DNA of 64,000 nucleotides from Onchocerca lupi (Eukaryota; Nematoda; Chromadorea; Rhabditida; Onchocercidae): NCBI GenBank assembly GCA_028564675.1, contig JAOVVO010000249.1:38997-102996 (forward strand), given 5' to 3'. The position numbers and the translations under genes are program-made. The notes under the pieces were generated by a model. That model was not told where the DNA came from, did no database searches, and saw nothing but the letters and a program-made list of their open reading frames with translations. Within the stretch, counting starts at the first letter, position 1. Each line of letters starts with the position of its first letter. Below are positions 12,867 to 24,029 of this stretch, piece by piece.

Positions 12867-14753
12867 ACTCTTCCAAGAGTTATTTTGTTATAGTGTGTAC
12901 AGAAACGACTATCAATGTTGATCGCTGGATATCTCGTCTTGGATCTTGTGGCTGGCTTCAGTTTATTTCTGATATGCTAACCTGTGCAGCAACAGTAGCC
13001 CAATGTGTACATTGTGAAGGTAATGCAGGTATGTAATCCGTATTTTTATTCATTTATGTTTAGTCATCTTCTTCAGGATGTATGTTATTACAAAAAAATC
13101 AGTAAGATGTTTGTTTAATTGAACTGTAAATTAATATCCACGTAATGATTTTGCAAAAACGATACTTCTTCGGCAATTTAAATCGAACATCATTCTTGCC
13201 ATTATTTATAATTTAGTAAGCAAACTCTTGTAATATCATTTCCAATATCATTTCCACTTTCCTATCCCGTTAAAGATTGCTATATTCCCAAGATAATTCA
13301 TTTTGAATTTGAAGGGCTTCACCAAAATACTTCTAGGAGTCAGTTTGCTTGATTGTTTTTTCCTAATCCAACTATCGATAAGTTGACGATTTTCTGATTC
13401 CAAGAAATTTTTGAAAATGTTTTAACATGCTCTTAATAAACGGAGCAATCTAATTCATTCGCTTATTAGAAGTCCCGGTAGTGGTACATGGTGCTGAAGG
13501 AACCGATTCAACTCTTTTGGTAACATCACTGGCACAAATTCTGCTAGATTCTGATTCTCGCACTATTCGAGGGTAAGTTAAATTGCCCCTGATATTAATT
13601 CGATAGTATAGGGAGTTTGCTTCAATAAATGTTTTTTTCCAGTTTCGAATCTTTGATTGAGCGAGAATGGATTTCTGCTGGGCATCCTTTCTCCTATCGA
13701 TGTGCCCATTCAGCCTTTGCTACTGGTGCTATCACAGGACCGTATGAATCTCCTATGTTTCTGTGCTTCTTGGATTGTGTTTGGCAAGTTGGTCTCTTTA
13801 GAAATTGCTGTAGTTATATGTTTGGACGGCTTCAATTTCCCATTAATTTTTTTATTTTTGTTTACCATTATTTAAAGGTATATCAGCAGTTCCCGTGCTC
13901 ATTTGAATTTACCGAGGAGTTTCTCATATTTTTGTTCGAACATGCTTATGCTTCCGAATTCGGATCTTTCCTCGGTGATTTTCAAATCTTGTCTAATTGT
14001 ATAAAGTGAATTAATGTAATGTTGTATTCCTGCTTTGATTTATTATGAAGTATACGGGCTAACTTCATCTACAGTGGTATGTTAGAGTAATTTTGCAGCG
14101 TATATCTCAGTACAAAAATTTAATGACGAAAATGAACAACTAATTTTTATATATTTAGAGATTTAAAATGAGCTAATACTTACTGACTAATTGAATTTCC
14201 TGTTTTGTTAGATTTGTACTGTTGCTAATTTTAATATGACTGTCTTAACTTATGATTTTTTAGGAAATAGTGAGGAAGAAAAGGCACGATTTGAAGTTAA
14301 AACGCGAACAGTGTCGCTTTGGTCATATGTGAATAACCCAGAAATATTGCGTACCTATGTGAACGCTTTGTACGAACCTAATTCAGCAGTATTGTGGCCC
14401 TGCGTTGCTCCACAAAGCATAGTATGTTTCGTATCTCATCTGTTTCGTCCGACGTGTTGTTTGGCAATTGACGAAAGCTGAAGTCATTTTCGAGTTTTCA
14501 GGCATTTTGGGAACGTCTATTTTTGCGATGGATTCGTGATTGGAAACAAATGGATGGTTTAAAGCAAACGGTAATGCAGTGGAAAGTACGTGAAAAAGAA
14601 CTACAGTCAAAAGTGCTAATACTGAGAAGGTTTGCTTAATTTTAATTTCTCCAGATTTATTTATCTCATAATAACAGTTCTTGTAATGAACTTATTTTCA
14701 GACAATTGATGGAACTGTCGAAGGACATACAACTCACTAGCGTAGTCCACTGA
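9819..14753 (+). CDS. MTMR9: Myotubularin-related protein 9 (pseudophosphatase), complete, 13 exons, about 567 aa
   Basis: Catalytically dead myotubularin that in other animals binds and stimulates active partners of the MTMR6/7/8 group acting on PI3P and PI(3,5)P2. Exons: 9819-9992, 10447-10621, 10933-11087, 11507-11635, 11764-11920, 12381-12485, 12894-13019, 13470-13572, 13643-13787, 13878-13974, 14264-14421, 14502-14629, 14702-14753; all phases agree. The N-terminal PH-GRAM domain opens with MELSEAIERPRIDN. The phosphatase-like domain contains FRDGGRFPILSFYH, RCKEDE, the dead signature VHGAEGTDST (Cys and Arg of CX5R replaced), RGFESLIEREW and FPCSFEFTEEFL. The C-terminus (VREKELQSKVLILRRQ) fits the family coiled coil. 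Intron 2 starts with GC instead of GT. Exon 7 could extend to 13028 through a second donor, and intron 9 (90 nt) is free of stops, so retention would keep frame. Human MTMR9 is 549 aa. Confidence 0.96.
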
Positions 14754-15880
14754 TTATCATTTCATTTATCATATCATCATGTATAATCAACGCTAACGAA
14801 AAACATGAATTATTTCTAACGGGAATGAATCTGTTGAATTAACAGTAGAGCTTAACTACCCTCGAACTGAAGCATAGGTTAGATTTGCTTCATTTTTTTA
14901 ATTTCTTGATTATCACGACTGCACGAATTTTTCTTTTGATTTTTCTACATCCACACTTCTCATTAAGATTCTATGCTCAGATCTCGAATTTCTGGAAATG
15001 ATCGAACTTCTAAATCGCCCAATTACCTCACTGATTTCCGTTTTATCTAAATGCAAATACGCATCGAACATAATGATTCTTGGTTGATATCTCTTAAGTT
15101 TGATAGTTGATTGTTTCAGAATCATCGCTTGCTAATAAAAGTGGTAATAATTCATCTGAAAGTCTGCAGTCAGCCTATTGCTGACTTGCTTTTTCTTCTT
15201 ATTTGGTTCTTTTAGAAGGTTATAAATGTTATATGGAAATGACTTTCAAATATCTTTTTGATCTCAGTCTATGCTTCCTTGCGCTTTATTTCCTTATATT
15301 TTTTTGGATTGTTCACGATACATATGAAAAAAATTGGAATACCTCATGCGAATGATGCATACCACAAGATCGTTTCATGGATATTGTTTTGCACGGGTAG
15401 TTTCGTGCGTTCTAACAATCCCGTATCGTTGGAAATTTTTTTCTGCCATCTCATCAGAGCATCTCAAGATTTTCTGTTCATATTGATTTAGACTGTTCTT
15501 ATTGATTGTTTATTCCTAATACATGTAAATATTGCTTTGTAATCCTCACTTACTTTTAAGGCTATTTTGTTAAAGTGATATGTAGTAGAACATCGGTGAT
15601 TTCATCCCTGTTCAGATTTTGTATTTTCAATAATTTTTCTTGTGCCACTAATATATTCTTGCAAATTATAAATGATGTATTTGTATATAGTAGCCACTGC
15701 AGCTTTAGTGAATGCAAAATAATTTTGAATTTATAGCATAAACAACAGCAAATCCTCACGTTAAAAGTGGAGAGAACGGAGACAGCTTACACCATCCAAC
15801 TTCTGAGAAGGTATTCGTAAGGGAATGCTCCGTTGCATACACTATATCTCCATTTGAAACATTACTTTTGGAAGCGAAAC
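14754..15880. other. Intergenic, no gene recognised
   Basis: AT-rich sequence between the MTMR9 stop and the minus-strand exon at 15881. Short ORFs (for example 14913-15125 minus and 15258-15491 plus) show no family motif and no splice-linked partner. Confidence 0.5.
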
Positions 15881-15988
15881 TTAGTTCTTATGCAGCTCAT
15901 CAATTTTGTTCACAATATTAACGAAGAAGTCCTGCACATCCTTCACAATCTTCTCCTTGTCAATTTCATCGTATTTTGTCTTTAACAC
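15881..15988 (-). CDS. Candidate terminal exon, 35 codons, charged helix (parent gene uncertain)
   Basis: An acceptor of the form TTTTTAG at 15990-15989 is followed by an open frame ending TAA at 15881. The peptide is lysine/aspartate-rich and looks helical (KYDEIDKEKIVKDVQDFFV). It could be the last exon of the secreted LRR-like gene just upstream, but it can only be entered in phase 0, while the last visible donor of that gene (after 16450) leaves phase 1. A small unseen exon or a separate gene is needed to explain it. Confidence 0.4.
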   Translation of the reverse strand: MLKTKYDEIDKEKIVKDVQDFFVNIVNKIDELHKN

Positions 15989-16327
15989 CTAAAAATATCT
16001 GGCTTTACTTGATATTAACCATTAAATCGGTCGTAACAAATGCAGGAAAAAGTCTCGATTTTCATACCGCTTTGCAACAATAATTGGGCTAAAATCGCGT
16101 TTGATTTTTTATTGCAGCTGTAACGCACTTTTTCTAGTGCAACGATTACAAAGTTTTTACCTTCCATAATTTTACTAGATAGCTGTATAGTATTTTATAG
16201 TGTTTGTCCACCTGGCACTGGAAATCACATGTCTGAAACCATGTACTGTTTAGGATGTCGATCTTATACAGAAAGCTAGGCCTGTTTAGCTTAGCAAACA
16301 ACAAGGAAGCACACAAAATAGGCATAT

Positions 16328-17589
16328 TCAGCGAGTGAAACAGGCTGATGAAAAAAAGAAGCCTGCAGCACTACGTCGTCCGTCCTTCAAATTGCAACTG
16401 AAAGATGACAATGTAAAATGCTTTCTTGTATTTATAAGGAAAATGAAACTTGCATCAGTCGGCTGCCCAATATTTATATCCGGTAGCCTGTGACCGTTGG
16501 TTATCATCGGTTCACTTCCTTCACAATCACTGTACACCTGCAAAAGCAATGAAATAATAGTTTCATGCTTAATTTCAAAATAAATTTATAGATCGTATAT
16601 CTATTTTACAAATTTAGTAATTGGTATCACATTGAAATGAATATTTTTGAAATAGGATTCGCTATAACTTACCTTTACTATTTTGTATTCTTTCAGCGAA
16701 TCGCAGTCAAATCGTTCATTGCCTTCCACGTCAATGGCCTAAATACATTTCGAATGCAACCTTTTCTTGCCGAAATTTAAAACAATATTCAATTACTAGA
16801 GATGATTCATGGTACCTTTAGGTCCGGATATTTTTCCAAAATGGATTTTTCGTCAGGAAGCTTCTCGATTGCATTATTTGTCAATCCTATCACTACAAAA
16901 CCCCGTAAACGAGTATCCGGCAGGTTAAGCTGAAATTATCAAATTATGTTTCCTATCATGGATTCGATGTTGAAAAACATTGTTGGAAACTTACTGTAGT
17001 TCGACGGCCATTATGGCAATAGATTACTTCGTCATCTGTATCACACTGACATCCATCCAAACAAGGGAATACATATCCTTAATTAAATATGAAAAACTTA
17101 TAAAAATTGTTAAGTAAATAACTAAAACAATGAATCAGTAGAATCATTAGAATCACTTGTGGATATTTTATTAGTACGATACGCTCACTATTAAGTTCAA
17201 CTATTGTTATTCTCTCTCATGTGAATTAGGCCGTTCAAGACTATATCCATTTCTGTACCACACTGTTTCTGGCTAATCCAACAATGTTTTTTTCTCGAGT
17301 AAACTTGCCAACATTTATGAGATAGAATATTCTTTTTCGTTCAACTATCGGAGAGATCACACTGATATTTTGAATCATATGAGACAAAAAAGATCATGAG
17401 TAACACAATTCTGATGGAGCTGCTGTGAATGAATAAGTTTTTCTTATTGAGGTTAGGAAACAGCTAATTATATATTAAAATGAGAGAAAAACCATCTCGA
17501 TATGACAGGTATAGTTTCTAGAACTTACCATAAATTGCGGGTGAAATGATGGAAAGATAAAATGACGCAAAAAGACTAAAGCTGATCAT
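16328..17589 (-). CDS. Small secreted LRR-like protein, about 177 aa
   Basis: Exons: 17589-17529, 17077-16995, 16929-16816, 16738-16673, 16537-16328 (stop at 16328). The ATG directly follows a TATTATTTCAG acceptor, as expected for spliced-leader trans-splicing. It begins with a hydrophobic signal peptide (MISFSLFASFYLSIISP). A cysteine cluster follows (PCLDGCQCDTDDEVIYC) resembling an LRR N-terminal cap, then an LRR-like stretch (VVIGLTNNAIEKLP) and a cap-like end with Cys (FDCDSL, VYSDCEG). So it is probably an extracellular one- or two-repeat LRR protein. No exact family was recognised. The last exon could instead donate at 16450 (phase 1) into a downstream exon; the tail read through to 16328 is less protein-like and includes a phenylalanine run, so the C-terminus is uncertain. 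Confidence 0.65.
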
Positions 17590-18084
17590 CTGAAATAATA
17601 AATTTAAGTGAAAAATACTAACAGAGAAGTAGATTACTATCGATTTGTTGAATGGAATTAGGCAACATTATTCTTAGATGTCATTACTTAATTTGCACCA
17701 TCACCAAAAATGAAGTGAATAGGGAAGGGAAGTTTTCAGAAGCTCAGGAATGAATGCTTAAGCACTAAACAGCCGCATTTATTTACGTCACACATTGATT
17801 TAATCGATGACTTCTAATGAAAAATAACAAATTTTTTGAGTGATTTCTGGATCAAAGATCAACTTCGAATATCTGCACTTCTCATTGCAATATATAAAAC
17901 ATATTCATTAAGAAATGATACATCATCTGATTTCTATCGTCTCGATAAATTTTATGTCTTTTATTGACTGGAGTTAGCGAATTGAAAAAGAAAAAGTGAA
18001 CAGAAAATAAACAATAGAAGTTTGAGATTCAATAATAAAGACATTGAAGTACACAAAGATCATTTATTATTACTATTATTATTA
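17590..18084. other. Intergenic, no gene recognised
   Basis: AT-rich gap between two minus-strand genes; it should contain the promoter of the LRR-like gene and the 3' UTR of the gene above it. A short TTA-repeat tract lies at about 18064-18087. Confidence 0.5.
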
Positions 18085-19104
18085 TTACACCGTTGGGTAA
18101 TCGACGTCATATAATTTAATCATACATTGTTCTGAACTTAAACAATGAGCAGCATGAAAAAATTCCAGCTCGGTAGATTTAAAGGGTGGGAAGTTACACT
18201 TGGTCCATTTGTATGCAGCCTGTTTGCATTCAAGCTGGGCAAATCATAGTAGAAGTAAGCCAGTAGCAGCTGCATTATAACAATGAGATGAAGAAGCATC
18301 TTTGTACAGTTTATCAAAGCAGTGTGCAGTAAGCACGACATATGTTCAATTCTGCTTTAATAGAGAATAGAGGTGACTCTTCGAACAGATGGATACTCAT
18401 TTTTCTCTGGAACTGAAAGACATCCCAAGAGGTGCAACAGGAAGCACACTACGTAAGTGAAAGGTAGTGGGAAGATCAAAAGAGAAGGTATATGACCTTG
18501 ATAATAATTAACGGTTAACTTTATTGACCATTAACAACATATATGTGGACAACAATAATTTCCTTATTTGCTCCAGAAACGAACTAGAAAAATCCCGCCT
18601 GATTATGGCATCCCAATTGTTCTTTTTCTTCATGAAATGCAAATTGAGAGGCGTGCGTTTCCCACACAACTTTACTCTTCACGTACTTTACCAACTAATT
18701 AACGAAAGCTTACGACAGAGAATCATTCTGTTTTTTTATCCTTAACTGGAAAGCGATTGATATTATTGAAAAGTACCGGGGATACTTCCCTCTTTGGCTG
18801 CATATCGTTTGGCAAGAAAAATAGTAAAGCGCTCTGGTGAAAACAAATGTTGAAAATTAATCATTATAGAATGCTTCCATCCTCTGTTCCACCCTTCATT
18901 TCCCTGCCTCTCCCTTACTCTGTTCATGACTCCACAAAAAGGCACCAATTGAACCATTCTCATACAGTACACAGTTCGTCCCCATGCCTCTTTCACCTGA
19001 AAGCTGAATCGATGTTTTAGATGTATGATTCCTAATATCAGCCATCTCTTTTTCATTAATTTCCTTCAGAATCAATTTACTGATATTCAGATCATTCTGT
19101 GTTT
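18085..19104 (-). CDS. Unrecognised cysteine-containing protein, 3' part, four exons
   Basis: A phase-consistent chain of four small exons: 19104-18919, 18833-18777, 18412-18378, 18234-18085 (TAA at 18085). The first carries a polar helix-like region and NCVLYENGSIGAFLWSHEQ; the second KRFTIFLAKRYAAKEGSIP; the third PEKNEYPSVRR; the last has cysteines in ECKQAAYKWTKCNF, AAHCLSSEQC and ends YDVDYPTV. About 109 codons are visible. No start codon was found, so the 5' part should lie above 19104, perhaps including a small exon near 19465-19500. I do not recognise the family. Several splice sites are weak (acceptor AAG at 19105-19106, donor GTCACC after 18378), so either the model is partly wrong or the gene is decaying. 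Confidence 0.42.
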
Positions 19105-19901
19105 CTTATGAATATATTGTTCACAAAAATACAGGTTTTAATACATGTACTGCGAGGCTCAGTAATTTAAAACAGTTTCACAAAAACCAATTTTTTTTAA
19201 AGAAATGGAAATCCAAAGAGAATAAATAGGATGAATGCTTTTGTTAGATTGGCATAAAAAAATGAAAATTTACTTTAATCAAATATTTCCATAATTTAAT
19301 TATGTCATTGTCTGAGCCTTGGTTCTAGACTAAATAAAAGTAAGCGAATGGAGCAAAAAATTTTTGAAATTCTTGAGGAGTAAAACTGTTATGTATCAGT
19401 CAGATTTCACAAAGATTCGATGCTTTGGCATAATTAAGCCATACCATGGAATGAGGGAAGAAATTGGTTACCATCTGACTTTGAGAGAGTAACCAACTTC
19501 TCCTACTATAAATATAAAATGTTAATAATTTGCGTCTTCATTAAATTACATCAAAATTATCATTCATTGTCATCAAATACCTTATCAAATGTTCTTAGCT
19601 CAGTTAAAAGTATTATTGTTCCAAAATTTGGACGAAATCAACAGCTCTGGCATATTATAATAAAATGTTTTTAAATCCAAGATGATTAATTCTTTCTGCA
19701 CACTCCAAACACTTTCGGTAGGAACCAGCAGATAAGCAAAACGTTTTTAGTTTGATGCCATAATATATGCGAACAAATTTCTGCTCCTTTCTCCATGCTC
19801 GCTATCATTTCCCTTCCTTCCCTTTATCATCATATATTCTTACCGGAAGAAACAACGTACCTTTTATCGTACAAATACACACATTTCCATTTATTTCTTA
19901 G
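19105..19901. other. Gap between two genes; may hold undetected first exons
   Basis: No exon could be assigned with confidence. The minus-strand gene ending at 18085 and the plus-strand potassium channel both need 5' exons that should lie here. A possible small minus-strand exon is near 19465-19500 (GEVGYSLKVR between an AG and a GTAACC donor), but its phase does not fit the next exon. Confidence 0.35.
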
Positions 19902-22900
19902 CAACTTTTATTTTCTTAACATTGATGGTAATGAAGGCAAGTTGGAAGTATTCTCGAATAATGAGCTCCTGATTCCGTATTCCGGATTATTGGACTTACT
20001 AAATTTTCGCTTACCTTCAGTTTCTTCACCGGACGGTGAGTGCCAGTAAGGAAGATTTCATGAACTGAGAAACCAACCATTTCCACTGCCAGATGATTGC
20101 ATCTTGTTTTTCCTTATTTTCTACTTTACTTTTATTTTAGGAGATATATTTTTGGAAATCGTATCCATGGTATGGAATTTGGCCCGATTAGGCGGTGAAC
20201 AAGAGGACGAAGGACTGAAGGTTATCATCATGTGCTTAAAAAATAAAGCTGACAGCTCACTTTAAGGCGCAAGTTCCTATTTGCATGCTCATAAATATCA
20301 TAAATGCAGATTCCAGGTGTTGCAGAAATTTTGCAGAAGGAAATATAGACGCTCTCTTACGAATGCTTTAAGAAGTTCGAAAGTTCATAAGGCAGAATCC
20401 ATAACGGCAGAGGTTCAAGACGTAGAATCGCTTGGATTGAATACAAATAATGTGACTGCGGTAATAATGTTTAGTATATGAGGAGATGTACTGCATAATT
20501 AATTTTTTTTCCGCCACCACTTTACATTCTTCTGTTCACCAATGATCGCTTCATTTGAAATTGGCTCATTTTGGCAACGCTTTTTATGAACAGTAATAAA
20601 CACCGAAAAGAAGAACCAGCCGAATATGGCCAACAATATGAATACCGATAAAACGGCCAAAATAATTTAATTCTGGACACTAAATCTGGTTTCTAAATGC
20701 AAATGAGAAACAGGCGCAAAACAAAATCAATCAGAAAAACGATAGTTATTATCTCAGAATACTCATTTAGAATATTTGGAATGAAACTGAATTCAAAAGG
20801 CAATACGAATAAAGTTGTTAACAGTTTAGATTTTAGAATACTATAGATTATGGTGAATGCAGTATTTATAGTGAAGGAATTAGTCAGCCAAATGTGTACG
20901 ATGTCATTGAAGAAATCTTAAACAATCGAAGCAAGTAAGCTGCTTAATTTATTTCGAATATATTAGAAAGAATTAAGCTGTTTCAATAGATCCATAATAT
21001 AAAAGTACTGCATATGTCCAAATTTTGCCTGCACTGTTTAAATATTGTCTTAGCGGTAGTGATATATTTGGGTATAGTGCTTATCTCAATGGATTTGTAG
21101 GACTAGAAAGATTACATACTGTTTATTATGTATGCAAAGACAAAAATATACTTTTGAGAGCAGAACTATGGATAGATTGAAAATGTCGAAACTTCGATGT
21201 AATGACTTTAATTTTGAAAATCGCTCTAGTGATACTTGTTTTCCAATTTAAATTGTACGGATTATATGTTTCAATTGTTATCATTTACCAGCAGGTCAAG
21301 CGAGCGTAATCCAATCAAATTGATGTGGTACAATCTCGAATTCAAGCTCGGTCGTTGGATAAAATGCGTATTATTATTATTAGTGCTAATTGCATATGCA
21401 CTTTTCGGTGGATTCCTTGTTCATCAGTTTGAAGCACCTGCTGAACGTGAACTCAATGCTCAGCTTGACCAAGTAACTTTACAGTTGACATCAGTTGTTG
21501 CCTTTCCATGAATCCTTATCATCATTTCTCACTTACAGGAATCTGTAGAACGCTACAAAACTTATGTGGAAAAAATATCAGAATTATTTACGTCGCCACT
21601 TTGTCAATCTACAATAAAACACAGTGATGACCAAAATAGAACCGAGGTGAGCTTTATAGAATACTCTCACCTGATACAATAGTTTCTTCGCCATAACTCC
21701 TTGTGTCCACAGGAAAATGGAAAAGCGATTTCGTCTGTGAATTGGAATTGATCAAGTCACTAATTAGCAGTTAATAAAATTATTGGCTAAACAAAGGTTG
21801 ACGGAATGAGTTGAGTTAATATTCCTGTGCAATCATGATTTGAGTAGTTAGGTTATGATGCACAAAAACTGGTTTATCTTTTGAATTGTGATTAAATTAA
21901 AATGTGGAGCATTCAATTGGATATTGTAGATAGCACCACTTTTAAAACAGATAACATGTAATAGAAGGCTTGAACGGCTATTGGTGGCGTACGACGAGCA
22001 GTTGGGCATCTCCACCTACAAGCAGAATCCCTGGAAATGGGCTGATTATTGGAATGCTGTGTTTTATTGTGGTACCATCTTTACCACCATTGGTTTGTTC
22101 TTTCGTTTCTTTATTCACAGAACCATAGAAAGCTTTCCATGCTCCTTTATCTTCTGAACTTTTTACGCAAATATACTATATTTCATATTTTAAAATCGCG
22201 CCACATCAGTTATTGTTATTGTTTATAAACTGTGAATGGTTAACAAGAAATGCAGAAATACAATATCTAAATTATAGAAATAAATGCAGGATATGGAAAT
22301 ATATGGTGCCGAACCACCGAGGGCCGGATTTTTACCATTTTATATGCTTTGTTGGGTGTACCGTATATGTTGGTAGTATTGAACGAATTTGGAAAACTGA
22401 TTCTTGTATATGTACGCAATATTTGGCTTTTTATCCGAAAAGGTCTCAAATACTTCACAACGCAATTCATATTAAGGTGAACTGGTTGAAATTTTGGCAT
22501 GAATATGCTGCTATATACACTTTTTGCTTATAGTAAAATTATTTAAGGTGGAGAATAAGAGAGTATGAAGTCTCTAATGAAGCTCAAGTCAACGTGAAAA
22601 AAACTGGTGAAATAGTAGAAAACGGTAATTGTGACAACAACGAAAATGTTCGTTTCTACTTTTTTAATGCATGCATTTCTCTCATATATTGCAGAATTCA
22701 CATCATTTTTTTCACGGTTAAACTCAGCTAAGAAGCGCATTTCAAATATGGCGGGATATTTTCGTTGTTCCTACTTTCTCTCTCCCGATTGTCTTAATCA
22801 ACCTGCCTTAGCTTTTCCTGAATGATTGACGAATGACATCAGATATATAACAATATACTACGAAAGTATTCTTTTCTAAGATTATATTTTGAGTAAGGAA

Positions 22901-24029
22901 ATGAGCTAAACTGGTAATGCGAATTCCATGACTGAGCAGCTATTTCCGAAGTAAAAAGGCAGGTAACAATCCTGCAACAGAAAAGTTTGATTTACTTAAA
23001 TTAGCGTCAGTGTTAGTTGCATCAACCATTTAAGAAGTGAGCAGAAAATCAAAGACCATATAGAAGTTGACTTGACCATATCATCTAACAAAGATGCAAT
23101 CATTAATTGGAGATAAAAAAAGCCGATATAGTAGACACAACTTATTGTAGGGTTCGATGAATAACGAGGACGATGCTTATGAAACTTTTCCAATTTACGG
23201 CGCAGTGCTGATCATTGCTGTTTATATTGCACTTTGTTCATTCATATTTCGCATATGGGAACATTGGGATTATTTCACCGCTTTCTACTTCTTCTTCATC
23301 TCTTTAACCACCGTCGGACTGGGCGACGAAATGCCAGGTCATCCCCATTTTGCCTGCGGTAAGCCCCTTTCAGTTCTTTGTGAATCCATCTTTACTTACT
23401 GCTAGCAGTTGCAATTTGATGAGTCTCCAACGTATATTTCTCTCCCTCTTTTTGTTTTCCTGACCTAACTCACTACCTTTCAGCTTACGTAAATTATTAA
23501 ATATGATTTGGGTGGTTAAAAATTTATGCATAAATGAGTGTTCTTTGTTCTCAGTATTTTTCATATTTTTCATCGTTGGACTGGCTCTGGTATCGATGTG
23601 TGTATCAAGCGTACAAATGGAATTTGAAATGAGATTCATGAAAGCAATCAATCTGATCGATGAATATAGCAGAGAGCGACAACATCGAGATCAGAAAAAC
23701 TTGCTCAAAACTATCGGTAATTTCTACATTTGTCTCCTTTACAAATGATAAGGGAAATTAAATAATCAGTATCCTTTCTGTTGCATTGACAACGAAATCT
23801 TGTGTTTAAAAGGAGGAACGTTCAAGGCAACGATTTTCTCTGCTGAGAACTTATCATTTAGACTTATTTTTTTTTCATAGATATGAATTATATTTCAGGA
23901 GGTCCAGTAAGATTCATGAACTCAGTCCCTGTGTTGAACCCGGTTGCGTTTATACCAATTGTTTCAAATGATTTTACAAAAGAACGGTGCCTGTTTTATG
24001 ACTGTTTATGCTTTCGTGCGCTGCAATGA
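19902..24029 (+). CDS. Two-pore-domain (K2P/TWK) potassium channel, 12 exons, about 553 aa, start codon not found
   Basis: Background K+ channel of the plasma membrane, active as a dimer. Exons: 19902-20035, 20141-20220, 20317-20451, 20837-20934, 21295-21472 (or from 21292), 21539-21646, 21951-22092, 22290-22476, 22548-22647, 23151-23358, 23555-23716, 23899-24029; phases agree. Order: about 150-residue cytoplasmic N-terminus, M1 (CVLLLLVLIAYALFGGFLV), extracellular cap helices, first filter TTIGYGN (codon for the first Gly split by an intron), M2 (LYALLGVPYMLVVLNEFGK), cytoplasmic loop, M3 (YGAVLIIAVYIALCSFIF), second filter TTVGLGD, M4 (VFFIFFIVGLALVSMCVSS), then a short tail ending RALQ. 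The GYG/GLG pair is usual for nematode TWK channels. The long N-terminal part (exons 1-4) is supported by phase and protein-like composition only. The first exon needs an upstream start or a trans-splice to an ATG I did not find. Confidence 0.9.

Noticed and set aside
18295..18345. Minus-strand VLTAHCF reading, like the trypsin TAAHC motif
   Set aside because: No acceptor can open that frame (TGA directly upstream without an AG between), and no catalytic Asp or GDSGGP motif follows.
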